Positions 9,681 to 20,173 of a stretch of 64,000 nucleotides of DNA are shown in pieces (position 1 is the first letter of the stretch; each line of letters starts with the position of its first letter). A model generated the notes under the pieces. The model saw only the letters and a list, made by a program, of their open reading frames with translations. It made no database searches and was not told the DNA's origin. The position numbers and the translations under genes were made by a program. The stretch comes from Verrucomicrobiota bacterium (lineage in GTDB: Bacteria > Verrucomicrobiota > Verrucomicrobiia > Palsa-1439): the NCBI GenBank assembly GCA_016871575.1, contig VHCW01000004.1:37064-101063 (forward strand), written 5' to 3'.

Positions 9681-11400
9681 GCCGCACCGCCTTGCCCCAA
9701 CGCTTCGGGCGTATTCAACCGGAAATTCTCAAGGTAGCTCTTGTAGAGTTGGACACACTGGAACTTGCGACCCAGCGCACGGCGCATCAGCCCAAAATTC
9801 TCTTCGGAATCCGTGACGAGGAAAATCCATTCGATGTCCTTCCGGTCGGCCAGTTGATCGCGGAACGAGCGGAACTCCTTTTCCTTGATGAGCACGGCAA
9901 ACGGCGCGTGTTTCGGAATGAACCAGCTTTGTGAGCCTTTCGACTCTTCGCGCTTGCCCCGACAACCGGCCATCATCCAAAGAAGCGGCAGGATCGCCGC
10001 AAACGCGTCGCCGCGCGCAACGGTGGAGGAATCAAGGAAATCGAGTTTGAAGTATTCAATGTTCTCGGTAAAACCATCCTTCAACGCTGATCCGGTAATA
10101 TAAGCACCCGGCAAATCGGTTCCGTCATCGCGTTTACCACTGACGGCGGATTTGCAGCGCGGCCAAGTAACCTTGTTTGCGATTCCTTGTTGCTCAAATT
10201 CGGCCTCACCCTGAAAAATTCCTTTGGCCTCCAACTCTTGAATTGTCTTCTCATTGACTTCGTTATTCGTGACCAGAATGCAACGCCGTAACCCGTCATC
10301 CTCGGCATTGAGCAATGCTGTCGCGTGCAATGTAGTTCCGGAGCCAGCGAAAAAATCCAACACAAGGCCCTTTTTCCGAGCGAACATTACCGGCATTAGT
10401 GTTTCACAAACTGCATACAGAGATTTCGGATACGAAAACCCCGAAGGTCCTCCGAAGATGTCCACGAGCAGTTCACTGCCGTGCGTGCTTGCGTCCAATT
10501 GCGGTTTACTCCAAACAGTTTTCCATCGTTTCGATTGTTTTTCTTTCAGCGTGTAATAAATCTGAATGCCGTAGGGCTGACGTGCGGCGAAGAGCTTCCC
10601 GGCCTCGAATTCCTTTTTTGCGCGCTCCGGGCCGTAATGCCAGTTCCTCTCAACCTGTAGTTTGTCGATTGGCCATACCGGAACTGAACCTTCAACGCGT
10701 TCGGAATTCCTCTTTGCATCTTTCGGCAATGGTTTGCCAAACCCAGTGACTTCAAGGGAACGCTCATTGACGTAGATCGGATAGAACTGGCCGGGACGCG
10801 CTACCCGTAATGAGTTATTTCCAGTTCTTCGCAAATTTCTCGTCTCTCCTCCAATGCTAGATTCCAGGGGTTCTTCACCGATTATTCCCTCGCCCTGCGG
10901 GACAGCGAATACCGCATATTCATGACTTCTCGCGAATTCTTCTCCTTGGCGACCTCGCTTGTTGTGCTCGATTACAATCGTGAAAAACTTATAACCTTGG
11001 AAAATCTCTTCGAGCAGACAAAGAAGGTGCGGCAACTCGTGATCGTCAATTGTCACCACCAAGACTCCATCAATCTTTAGTAAGCGTTTCGCGAGGAGCA
11101 GCCGCTTCTTCATCATCGAAAGCCATTTGGAATGACGAAAGGTATCGGTCTTATCAACGTAGTCGTTGTTGTATTTCCAGTCGCGCGCGCCAGTGTTGTA
11201 CGGCGGGTCAATGTAGATCATGTCCACTTGGCCCTCATAGCAGTAGAGCAGGAGTTGGAGAGCGTGGAAGTTGTCGGCGTTGATCAGCAAGTGCCACGGC
11301 TTGTCCGGCCCGCCCCGCTCGACACGATCCACCGGCACCAGCGCCGGATAAATCGGGTCGCCGAAACTGCGAACGACGACGAGATCGGCAACGGGCGCGC
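9677..11400 (-). CDS. type III-like DNA (adenine) methyltransferase Mod, N terminus probably truncated
   Basis: DMIYIDPPYNTGARDWKYNNDYVDKTDTFRHSKW (DPPY motif), VLDFFAGSGTTLHAT SAM-binding motif; 4-nt overlap with Res. The ORF extends to 11770, but 11400-11770 is antisense to a Fic remnant. Confidence 0.85.
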
Positions 11401-11836
11401 TTCCCGTCTCTTGCTGTTGCAGTCGCTGTATCACTGCGGTTTTGAAGTGGGACGCTACATCAGCCTCGAACGCTTGATCGAGGAGAACAAGGAGCGCTAC
11501 TACGAAACGCTCGAACAATCCTCCGCCCGCTGGCACGACGGCAAACACGACCCGTGGCCGTATCTGAACTACCTGCTCTACATTCTCGCGCAGGCGTACA
11601 AGGAGTTTGAGCGGCGCGTTAACTACCTCAAATCTCCGCGCGGTGAAAAGACCGCAGCGGTCCTCGCGGCGGTGGAACGGCAAGTCAGCACCTTTCGTGT
11701 GGCCGATTTGCAGGCCGAATGTCCCGGTGTGGGGCTGGATTTGACCCGGCGCATCCTTGCCCGGCTGCAAAAGGAAGGGAAAATCCGATCTCTTGGCACA
11801 GGCCGAGGCGCGAAATGGGAGAAACTGACAAATTAG
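11385..11836 (+). pseudogene. C-terminal remnant of a Fic-family protein
   Basis: Forward frame GNGRASRLLLLQSLYHCGFEVGRYISLERLIEENKERYYETLEQSSARWHDGKHDPWPYLNYLLYILAQAYKEFERRV plus C-terminal winged helix. Recognisable only from the GNGR motif onward. Confidence 0.75.
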
Positions 11837-11845
11837 GTACTAACT

Positions 11846-13087
11846 TTGAAACTAGGTATTAAACTACGTACTGAAAAAAGGGGTGGTGCTTTCCAGAGAG
11901 GGCATAACACGAAAACCCTTCGACGAAGTTCTCTTGCCGCGTTGGCGGTCGCTTGCTTGGTTTGGAACGATGCGTCGGCTCAGAAGACGAAGCCGGAAGT
12001 CATGGCGGTCTATTATCCGCATTGGCACAACTACGACCACGGCAGCGCGTGGAAAGGTCACGGCTGGACCGAATGGGAAGGAATGAAGGCGGCGATCCCG
12101 CGTTTCCCCGGGCACGAGCAGCCCAAGAAATCCGTGTGGGGCTGCTTCGACGAGAGCGACCCGAAATGGGTCGCGCGGGAAATTGACCTCGCCGCCGACC
12201 ATGGAATCACCGTGTTCCTCTACGACTGGTATTGGTACAGCGGCGTCAAGAACATGGAGGAGGCGCTCGAAAAAGGTTTCCTGCGCGCACCGAATCGGAA
12301 CCGGATGAAGTTCGCCCTGATGTGGGCCAACCACGACCGGCGCGACCAGTTCTGTCCGGAGTTCGGAAAACCACGGACAGTGTGGCTGCCGGCGCGCCAC
12401 TCGCCGCGCGACCTCACGCGCGTGATTGATTACTGCATCGAGCATTATTTCCGCCAACCGAACTACTGGCGGGTCAACGGCGGCCTGTTCTTCAGCATCT
12501 TTCAACCGGAAGATTTCGTGAAACAACTCGGCGGACCGGAGAAGACCCGCGCGCTGTTCAAGGAGATGGATGCCCGTCTGAAAAAGGCGAAGCTGCCGCC
12601 GATGCACTGGAACGCGATGGTGAAAGACCCGAAGGCCGCCGCCGTGGTCGAGCAAGCCGGGTTCTCCAGCACCAGCCGCTACAACGTCCACAGCGTCGGC
12701 AAAACCCGTCCCGACTTCACCGAGCGTTACGAGGACATGATGGAAGCGCATCGCGAGCATTGGAACAAGATGCTGGCAGCGTCACTGGTGAATCTGCCGG
12801 TGGTAACAATGGGCTGGGACTCGACGCCGCGCTGTCGTCCCGACGTGCCGTGGCCGTTTGCCAAGAAGGAATATCCTTATACGCCGGTCGTCGTCGGCAA
12901 CACGCCGGAGCGTTTCGAGCAACTGTTGCGCGATGCCGCCCGCCACATTGAGCAAGACCCGCGCAAACCGTTCGGCGTCCTGATCAACGCGTGGAACGAA
13001 TGGACGGAAGGCGGCTACCTGCTTCCCGAGGAGCGAACCGGCACGGCTTACCTCGAAGCCATCAAACGAGTATTCAAAACCCCATGA
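11846..13087 (+). CDS. glycoside hydrolase family 99-like / WbsX-type protein
   Basis: VMAVYYPHWHNYDHGSAWKGHGWTEWEGMKAAIPRFPGHEQPK...FLYDWYWYSG...INAWNEWTEGGYLLPEE. N terminus uncertain (TTG start). Confidence 0.8.
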   Translation: MKLGIKLRTEKRGGAFQRGHNTKTLRRSSLAALAVACLVWNDASAQKTKPEVMAVYYPHWHNYDHGSAWKGHGWTEWEGMKAAIPRFPGHEQPKKSVWGCFDESDPKWVAREIDLAADHGITVFLYDWYWYSGVKNMEEALEKGFLRAPNRNRMKFALMWANHDRRDQFCPEFGKPRTVWLPARHSPRDLTRVIDYCIEHYFRQPNYWRVNGGLFFSIFQPEDFVKQLGGPEKTRALFKEMDARLKKAKLPPMHWNAMVKDPKAAAVVEQAGFSSTSRYNVHSVGKTRPDFTERYEDMMEAHREHWNKMLAASLVNLPVVTMGWDSTPRCRPDVPWPFAKKEYPYTPVVVGNTPERFEQLLRDAARHIEQDPRKPFGVLINAWNEWTEGGYLLPEERTGTAYLEAIKRVFKTP

Positions 13088-14538
13088 AAATCCCACGACG
13101 AAAACCATTGACCGCCAACATCGGCATCTTCGGTGTCGGCCATTACAACTACTGGCCGCAGTTTCCCGGCCTGCTCGACGAGATGCACCGCAAACTCGAT
13201 CATCTCGTCCGCAAAGTCCAGGCGCACGGTGTCGCCGTGACAAATTTCGGCCTCGTGGACAGCGCGCTCGGCGCAGCCGAACTGCTCCCGAAACTCAAGG
13301 CCGCCAACCTCGATCTCGTCTTCGTGGACATGGTGACCTACGCCACGTCGTCCACCATTGGCGCGATCTTGCGTGGACTCGACGTGCCGCTCGTGCTCGT
13401 CGCGCTCCAGCCGCTCAAGGCGATGGACTACGAGCGCGCCTCGACCTACATGCAGCTTTGCAACGACGATTTCTGTTCCGTGCCGGAGTTTCAAGGCGTT
13501 GCCATCCGGCTCGGACGCCGGGCGCCGGACGTGATTCTCGGCACGCTGGACGACGACCCGGCGGCGGACGCCGAACTGGCGGCATGGTGCGGCATCGCCA
13601 AAGTGTTGCACGACCTGCAACGCGCCCGGATCGGCCACATGGGGCACGTGCTCGAAAGCATGCTCGACATGCACACCGACCCGACCGCGGTCACGAGGGA
13701 ATTCGGCTGCCACGTCGTTCAGTGCGAGCCGGACGAAATCCTGCGTCATTACCGCGACGAACATGCCGCCGAGATCGAAGCGAAGAAGCGCGAGATCCTC
13801 GGTTTCTTCGACACTCCCGACCCGAAGTCAGACCCGATCACGACCAAGCTCACCGACAAAGACCTCCACGTCGCCGCGAAAGCCGCTGTGGCGTTGGAGA
13901 AATTCATCGCTGACAAGAAGCTCGACGGCCTCGCCTACTACTACGAGGCCGAAGCCGGCACGCCGATGCGCGAACTGGTCACGAACCTCATCGTCGGCAA
14001 CTCGCTGCTCACCGGCGCTGGCTTCCCGATGTGCGGCGAGTTCGACATCAAGACCTGCATCGCGATGCTGATCATGGACCGGCTCGACATCGGCGGCAGT
14101 TTCGCCGAGTTTCACCCGGTGGATTTCGTGCGCGATTCGGTGCTGGTCGGCCACGACGGGCCGCACCACGTCAACATCGCGAACGGCAAACCGGTGTTGC
14201 GGAGCCTGAAGAAGTACCACGGCAAACCCGGTTCCGGCGCGAGCGTCGAGTTCAACCTCAAGACCGGGCCGATCACGATGCTCAGCATCGGCGTGAAAGC
14301 CGACGGACGGTTCAAGTTCGTCATCGCCGAGGGCGAATCATTCGACGGCCCGATTCCGCCGACGGGCAACACGAACACGCACGGGCGTTTCCAACCCGAC
14401 GTGCGGACGTTCCTGAAGCGCTGGGTGGCCGAAGGCCCGACGCATCATTTCGCGCTGGGCGTCGGCCATCACGCCCGAACGATTCAAAATGTCGCCAATG
14501 TGCTCGGCATTGAAAGCGCGGTCGTAATGCCGCTGTGA
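13084..14538 (+). CDS. L-fucose/L-arabinose isomerase family protein
   Basis: NIGIFGVGHYNYWPQFPGLLDEM...; GHMGHVLESMLDMHTDPT; ATGA overlap with upstream gene. Confidence 0.75.
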   Translation: MKIPRRKPLTANIGIFGVGHYNYWPQFPGLLDEMHRKLDHLVRKVQAHGVAVTNFGLVDSALGAAELLPKLKAANLDLVFVDMVTYATSSTIGAILRGLDVPLVLVALQPLKAMDYERASTYMQLCNDDFCSVPEFQGVAIRLGRRAPDVILGTLDDDPAADAELAAWCGIAKVLHDLQRARIGHMGHVLESMLDMHTDPTAVTREFGCHVVQCEPDEILRHYRDEHAAEIEAKKREILGFFDTPDPKSDPITTKLTDKDLHVAAKAAVALEKFIADKKLDGLAYYYEAEAGTPMRELVTNLIVGNSLLTGAGFPMCGEFDIKTCIAMLIMDRLDIGGSFAEFHPVDFVRDSVLVGHDGPHHVNIANGKPVLRSLKKYHGKPGSGASVEFNLKTGPITMLSIGVKADGRFKFVIAEGESFDGPIPPTGNTNTHGRFQPDVRTFLKRWVAEGPTHHFALGVGHHARTIQNVANVLGIESAVVMPL

Positions 14539-14656
14539 ATCCAGATGATGAGCGGCAGTGGCGCGTCCGCCTTGCCAGGCAGAACCATCGTTCGCGCGTT
14601 CCCATGGTACAACCGGTGTTGCACCCGTTGCGCTGACGAATCGGCTCAAGCGGTGA

Positions 14657-15916
14657 TCAAGCCACGCAGGTGGTGAGGGTCCACGGCTCGCGCATGGCGC
14701 GGCTGCGCATGCGGTTGGCGGTGTCGTCGTTGAGGAATTCTTCCTTCACGGGGTCCCAGCGAAGCTTGCGGCCGAGCAGCATGGCGATGTTGCCCATGTG
14801 CATCACGGTCGCACAACGGTGTCCAATCTCCGCGGGGAAATACGGGTCGAGCCGGGTCTTGACGCAGTCGAGGAAGTTGCGGTGCTCGCCACCGGTGCAG
14901 GTGTAGAGCTTCAACTCGGCTGAGCCGATGGGCGCGTTGAGAATCTCTTTCGAGCTGGCTTCGAGCGGGCCGCGCCAGCCGGTGTTGCCAACCCAGCCGT
15001 TCGTGCCGATGAAGCGGATACGCACGCCGTTGCCGTCCACGGTCATCTCGACGCCGTTGGCGTAGCGGTAACGAAGATCAAACTCGTAGAACGTGTCGTA
15101 GAGGCCGCCTTCGTATTGTTTGCCGGTCCCTTCGACGGAGATGGGGCCGGTGTGCTCGGTGTCGTTGGCCCACTGGGCGGTGTCGAGCAGGTGCGCGCCC
15201 CAATCGGTCAGCATCCCGCCGGAGTAATCGAACATCCATCGGAAATCGTAGTGACAACGCGCCGGGCAGTATGGCGCCCACGGCGCGGGACCGAGCCACA
15301 TCTCGTAGTCGAAACCTGCGGGCACCGGCTGCGGCGTCGGATCGCCGGGCTCACGCTTGCCGGACGGCAGGCCGACTTCGATGCGCTGCAACTTGCCGAT
15401 GCGACCGTTGCGGACAATCTCGGCCATGCGGTGGTACTGGTACAACGAGCGGTCCTCGGTGGCAGTCTGAAAAACCCGGCCGAGCCGGCGCGCGGTGTCG
15501 CTTTGGAAGCGGCCTTCCTCGATGGTCAACGTCGGTTTCTCGCAAATCACGTCCTTGCCGGCGCGCATCGCCATCAACGAAATTGGCACGTGCCAGTGAT
15601 CCGGCGTCGAGATGCAGACGGCGTCAATGTCGCGCCGGGCCAGGATCGCTCGGAAATCGCCGTAGATCGCGCAATCGGTGTTGCCGTACTTCTGGTTCAC
15701 CAAGTCGCGGGCGTTCTCCATCCGTGGCCGGTCAACATCGCAGACCGCGACGACTTGCGCGTCGGGCTGCGGGAGGAAATTGCGCAGGTTCATCGCGACG
15801 CCATGTCCGCCGGTGCCGATCATGCCGATGGTGACGCGCTCGCTCGGCGCGGCGCGCAACCGGCTGCCCCAAAGCGCCGCGGCGCTCGCGACAAGAAAGT
15901 GCCGGCGCGAAATCAT
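14657..15916 (-). CDS. Gfo/Idh/MocA family oxidoreductase (Tat signal)
   Basis: MISRRHFLVASAAALWG; GMIGTGGHGVAMN; VICEKP; YSGGMLTDWGAHLLDTAQW. Confidence 0.92.
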   Translation of the reverse strand: MISRRHFLVASAAALWGSRLRAAPSERVTIGMIGTGGHGVAMNLRNFLPQPDAQVVAVCDVDRPRMENARDLVNQKYGNTDCAIYGDFRAILARRDIDAVCISTPDHWHVPISLMAMRAGKDVICEKPTLTIEEGRFQSDTARRLGRVFQTATEDRSLYQYHRMAEIVRNGRIGKLQRIEVGLPSGKREPGDPTPQPVPAGFDYEMWLGPAPWAPYCPARCHYDFRWMFDYSGGMLTDWGAHLLDTAQWANDTEHTGPISVEGTGKQYEGGLYDTFYEFDLRYRYANGVEMTVDGNGVRIRFIGTNGWVGNTGWRGPLEASSKEILNAPIGSAELKLYTCTGGEHRNFLDCVKTRLDPYFPAEIGHRCATVMHMGNIAMLLGRKLRWDPVKEEFLNDDTANRMRSRAMREPWTLTTCVA

Positions 15917-16761
15917 GCGAGCAGGCGGCGGGTGAACTCGGCGTTGCGGCGGGAGTCGGCGACGGGATTCTTCGATGGGTTGGAGGTTTCGAGGACGATC
16001 CAGCCGTTGTACTTGATGTCCCGAAGCGCGGCGACGATTGGCTCGAAGTAACCTTTGCGGTCTTCGAGATACTGCGGCCCGTTCTTGAAATGGACCTGCG
16101 CGACGCGGCTCTTCAATAGGCGAAGCTCGGCCGGGACGTCGTAGCCTTTGCTGACGCCGGTGTTGAAAACGTCGTAGTAGAATTGCACGGACTCGTGATT
16201 GATCTTGTCGAGGATGCGCATGTTCTCGGTGGCGGGAAGCGTGTTCTCTAGGGCGAGCGTAACGCCGGCCTTCTTCGCAAGCGGGGCGGCGTCGCGGAGA
16301 CGTTGGACGACGACATCAACGTCCTGCTGTTTCACCTTGCCGTCGGCATCGAGCAAATCGCCCTTGCCGAAGAACGCGACGAGAATGACTTTTGCGCCGA
16401 GGTCCTTGGCGGCGTCAATGCTCTGCTCCAGCCATGCCGGGCCGCGCGGGTCGGAGGCGAGCGGCGCGCTGTTCAGAATGCCCATCATCAGCGATTGCAC
16501 CACAAGGCCGGTTTGTTTCATCTGTTCCTTGAGGCCGGCCCGCACGGCTGGGTCGGTGATCTCCAAACGGTCCTCGGGTTTCTTGCTGACACGGACCTCG
16601 ACGCCGTCGAGTCCGGCTTCTTTGGCTTCCGGAAGACTGATCATGCAACTGCCGATGCGGAGGCGCGACCGTTGTGCGGCCTCTAATTGGGTAAGCCACG
16701 CGGCACCGGCGACAGTCAGGGCGGTGCGAGTGATGAATTGGCGGCGGGTCATTGTGTTCAT
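15913..16761 (-). CDS. sugar phosphate isomerase/epimerase (xylose isomerase-like TIM barrel, Tat signal)
   Basis: MTRRQFITRTALTVAGAAW; EAGLDGVEVRV; LALENTLPATENM; YNGWIVLETSNPSKNP. Confidence 0.88.
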   Translation of the reverse strand: MNTMTRRQFITRTALTVAGAAWLTQLEAAQRSRLRIGSCMISLPEAKEAGLDGVEVRVSKKPEDRLEITDPAVRAGLKEQMKQTGLVVQSLMMGILNSAPLASDPRGPAWLEQSIDAAKDLGAKVILVAFFGKGDLLDADGKVKQQDVDVVVQRLRDAAPLAKKAGVTLALENTLPATENMRILDKINHESVQFYYDVFNTGVSKGYDVPAELRLLKSRVAQVHFKNGPQYLEDRKGYFEPIVAALRDIKYNGWIVLETSNPSKNPVADSRRNAEFTRRLLA

Positions 16762-16762
16762 G

Positions 16763-18133
16763 TTAGAAGGACTCCAGGATTTGCCACGCGTACATGTAGG
16801 CGAGACCGTCGGTCTGTGCCCAGATGTTTTTCATCAGTTGCTCGTCGCCAGTAACCGGGGGCCAGTTGTTCTTTACGCGGTCCCACGGCTCGACGGAGCC
16901 GGGCGGCGTGCGTGTGGGGCGACCGATGGTTTGCGGGGCGGGTTTGGGTTGGGTTGGGGGAGCCGGGCGGCTGCGCGAATAAACACCGTATTCAAGAGTC
17001 GCCTCGGTCATGGCTTTCATATTCTCGATCTGTGCGTCATTTTGGACAATCGCGCTGGCGTCCATGATGTATGCACCGTCCTTGGCGCAGATGTCGAGGA
17101 CTTCTTTGACTTTTGCGCGGACTTTGTCGGGCGTGCCGTAGGCGAGCATGGCGTTGGGGATGCCGCCGGAGAGACAGAACTTGCCGCCGAGCTTGGCGAA
17201 CACCTTGGCCGGGTTGGCTTGGTCCATGTGATAGACCAGGCTGTGCGCCGGTAACGTCGCGAAATCGTCGAGATGATAATCCCAGTTGCCCTCGGCGTAG
17301 AACAACGTCTGGCGGCCGTTGCGCCAGAGTTCCTCGATGATCGGCTTGAGGGTCGGCCAGAAGATCTCGGAGAAATGATGCGGCGACACCATCGGGACGC
17401 AACTCCGGTGCATCCAGAACCCGATGGGCACGGTGCCGGTCGGGTCGGAGCTGCCGAGCGCGACAGCGTAGAGATGCGGCGCGAGCGCTTCGCAGGCGGC
17501 TTTGACTTTGTCGGGCTGGGTTTCGAGGTCGGAGAGCAGGCCGAGGTAGCCGCGGAACTTGTCGGCGAGAATGTCCATCGGCGCCTTGAAGATGCCGGCG
17601 ATGGCGGAGACGGTGCCGTTCTCGGTTTTCATCCGGTCGATCTGGCCGCCGATGCTGTTGAAATATTGCATCATCGCCATGCCGCCCTTGAGCTGCGAGA
17701 GCGGCGTGCCGTCGGAAACGCGCGGGAGCCATGTGTTGAGGATGAACGCCGTCGGGTCGTCAATCAACGCGTCGTACTCGTCGGGCCGCATGTAGGCGCC
17801 GTCCTCGGGCGGTTCGTGGTATTGGAAGCCGGTGTTGGCGGGGACGTGAATGCCGGGGATGCCGTAGTATTTCAGGCCAAGCGCCTGCGCGAGGCCGGTC
17901 CAGACCCAGACCATGTTCACGACCATCGCATCCCAGTCGAAATCTTTTCCCGTGCGGATGACGGCCTCGTAGGCTTTCGTGTAATCGTGCGCGACTTCCT
18001 GGCAGGTGAACCCGGCGTATTTCGCGCAGAACTCCGCGACGAACGGCCGGATCGGCACGCGGTCAGGCATTCCGCCGCGCATCGCGGTGGTGTAACGGGC
18101 CAGACGCTGTTGGTAGAGTTGTTCGGTTGTCAT
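16763..18133 (-). CDS. uroporphyrinogen decarboxylase (URO-D) family protein
   Basis: Length and URO-D/corrinoid methyltransferase-type pattern (MRGGMPDRVPIRPFVAEFCAKYAGF...LFYAEGNWDYHLDDFATLPAHSLVYHMDQ). Confidence 0.75.
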   Translation of the reverse strand: MTTEQLYQQRLARYTTAMRGGMPDRVPIRPFVAEFCAKYAGFTCQEVAHDYTKAYEAVIRTGKDFDWDAMVVNMVWVWTGLAQALGLKYYGIPGIHVPANTGFQYHEPPEDGAYMRPDEYDALIDDPTAFILNTWLPRVSDGTPLSQLKGGMAMMQYFNSIGGQIDRMKTENGTVSAIAGIFKAPMDILADKFRGYLGLLSDLETQPDKVKAACEALAPHLYAVALGSSDPTGTVPIGFWMHRSCVPMVSPHHFSEIFWPTLKPIIEELWRNGRQTLFYAEGNWDYHLDDFATLPAHSLVYHMDQANPAKVFAKLGGKFCLSGGIPNAMLAYGTPDKVRAKVKEVLDICAKDGAYIMDASAIVQNDAQIENMKAMTEATLEYGVYSRSRPAPPTQPKPAPQTIGRPTRTPPGSVEPWDRVKNNWPPVTGDEQLMKNIWAQTDGLAYMYAWQILESF

Positions 18134-19332
18134 GCTTTTACTCCAGTGAGTTTGGCATTGAGACGTTCCTTGGAGCGCATTACTTCATCCCACGTCACGG
18201 TGCGGCCACTGTAAGCGGCCATGCGCCCCATGATGGCGACGAGGTTGCTCATCACGCTCGGTTCAAGGGTCGGGTTGGAAACGTTCTTCGCGGTGATGGA
18301 TTCGTGGAAGGTCTTGATGTTGGTGACAGTGCCATCCTTGTAGATGCCGGTGGTCTTGCCGCCGCGGTAGAACACGCCTTCGCCGCCGCGGATGATCACT
18401 TCGCCGCCGTACTCGGTCAGCAACGCGCCCTTGGTGCCGTACATCTTGTTGATGATGCCGCCGGGGGCGTCCACGTTGTATTGGCGGGAACTGAAGGTGA
18501 TGCCAACCTTGTTCGGGTACTCATAGACGCAGGTGAAATAGTCCCAGCAATCGCCGACGTCCACGCGACCCTTGCGTCCGCCGAGGCCGCTGCAACGAAG
18601 CGGCGTGGCGTTGTTCATCGCCCAGTTCATGATGTCGAGCGTGTGGATGTTCTGTTCGACGATGATGTCGCCGGAGAGCGCTATATCGAAGGCCCAGTTG
18701 CGGAGGCGACCTTCGGGAGTCTTGTCGTCATCGCCCTTCTTGTTGAGTCGTCCCGTGTGGTAGAGCGCCTCGCCGAATGCCAAGGTGCCGAGCGCGCCGG
18801 CGTGGACGCGTTTCATCGCCTCGATGAAGAAGGCGTCGGCGCGGCTCTGGAAATCCACGAGGAACACGAGTCCCTTCTTGCCGGCCCTCAGTCCGCTTTC
18901 CTTGATGGACTTGCAGCCGGGCACATCCACGGCGATGGGCTTGGCGAGATAGACGTGCAACCCTGCGGCGACCGCGGTGGTAACCTGTTCGGGATGAAAA
19001 TACGGCGGGCTGATGATGGCAACAGCGTCGAGACCGCCTTTCGCGATCATCTTCTCGGCGCATTTCAGGCCGGTGAAGGTCTGTTCGGGGGCCAATTTGT
19101 GTTTGGCTGCGACGGGGTCAATGCGGTCCTGGAAGAAATCCGCCACGCCGGCGATCTGGTAGCCGCCGTGAGCCGCGAACAGATCGGCAATCCACCGTCC
19201 GCGTCCGCCGCAGCCGATGACGCCGAGGCGGACTTTCGAGTTGGCGTCGGCGCCGCGCACAAGCGACGGCTTGATGATGGTGAAGGCAGCGGCGGTGGCG
19301 AGGCTGCTGGTGATGAATTGACGGCGGTTCAT
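18130..19332 (-). CDS. Gfo/Idh/MocA family oxidoreductase (Tat signal)
   Basis: MNRRQFITSSLATAAAFTIIKPSLVRG; LGVIGCGGRGRWIADLFAAHG; VYLAKPIAVDVPGC. Start preferred over ORF start 19623. Confidence 0.92.
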   Translation of the reverse strand: MNRRQFITSSLATAAAFTIIKPSLVRGADANSKVRLGVIGCGGRGRWIADLFAAHGGYQIAGVADFFQDRIDPVAAKHKLAPEQTFTGLKCAEKMIAKGGLDAVAIISPPYFHPEQVTTAVAAGLHVYLAKPIAVDVPGCKSIKESGLRAGKKGLVFLVDFQSRADAFFIEAMKRVHAGALGTLAFGEALYHTGRLNKKGDDDKTPEGRLRNWAFDIALSGDIIVEQNIHTLDIMNWAMNNATPLRCSGLGGRKGRVDVGDCWDYFTCVYEYPNKVGITFSSRQYNVDAPGGIINKMYGTKGALLTEYGGEVIIRGGEGVFYRGGKTTGIYKDGTVTNIKTFHESITAKNVSNPTLEPSVMSNLVAIMGRMAAYSGRTVTWDEVMRSKERLNAKLTGVKA

Positions 19333-19399
19333 GGTGTTGTCTCCTGTTGATTGGCTGGTTTCCAAGGAGTAAAAACTACGAAAAGACCGGCTGACTGGC

Positions 19400-20173
19400 T
19401 TGCATAAAGGTGACGGGTTTGTGTATGAATGGCGCATGCATCCTGCGCGGTTCCAGAAGCAATTTCTCCGTCGGCTCGGTGATTTCCGTCCCCTGCAACA
19501 ACTGCTCGATCTGTTGCCTGACGTTGCCTTCTTCATGAAAGACCGGAGCGGACGGTTCGTGTTCAACAACCAGCGGGCCACCGAGTCCTGCGGCGTTGCC
19601 GCGGCCGCGGAGACCATTGGCAAGACCGACGGCGATTTCTTTTCGCCCGACCGCGCTGCGCTCTACCGCCAGCAGGACCAGCAAGTCATGCAGGGCACGC
19701 CGATCCTCAATGCCATCTGTCCCGCGCCTGAAAAAGGCGCCGACTGGCTGATCATCTTCAGCAAGGTCCCGCTCAAGGACCGCCGCGGCCGCATCATCGG
19801 CGTCGCCGGCATCCACCGCGAGATTCGCGGGCTTCCCGCCGCGCCGCCACAGTACAACCGCATCTCGCGCGCAATCCAACGGATGCACCAGCATTACGCC
19901 GCCCCGCTGAGCATCGCCGCGCTTGCTGCCGAGTCAGGGTTGTCGCGCAGCCAGCTTGACCGTTGTTTCCGTCGGCTCTTTCGCACCACGCCGCGCGACT
20001 ACCTGCTGCGCCTTCGGATAAACGCCGCCAGCCGTCTTCTCGCCGAGACCAACCGCAAGACGACCGACATCGCCCTGGAAGTTGGTTTTTACGACCACGC
20101 ACATTTCTCGCGCACCTTTCGCAAACTCACCGGCGTCACTCCCGCCGCGTACCGCAAACGGCACCACCACTGA
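19400..20173 (+). CDS. PAS-domain AraC-family transcriptional regulator
   Basis: PAS-like LLPDVAFFMKDRSGRFVFNNQRATESCG; AraC HTH TTPRDYLLRLRINAASRLLAETNRKTTDIALEVGFYDHAHFSRTFRKLTGVTPAAYRK. Confidence 0.92.
   Translation: MHKGDGFVYEWRMHPARFQKQFLRRLGDFRPLQQLLDLLPDVAFFMKDRSGRFVFNNQRATESCGVAAAAETIGKTDGDFFSPDRAALYRQQDQQVMQGTPILNAICPAPEKGADWLIIFSKVPLKDRRGRIIGVAGIHREIRGLPAAPPQYNRISRAIQRMHQHYAAPLSIAALAAESGLSRSQLDRCFRRLFRTTPRDYLLRLRINAASRLLAETNRKTTDIALEVGFYDHAHFSRTFRKLTGVTPAAYRKRHHH

Noticed and set aside
11837-11880. AT-rich taggtactaac/taggtattaaac/tacgtact repeat between the Fic remnant and the GH99-like gene
   Set aside because: Short and imperfect; could be chance or promoter sequence, and the GH99-like start is uncertain.
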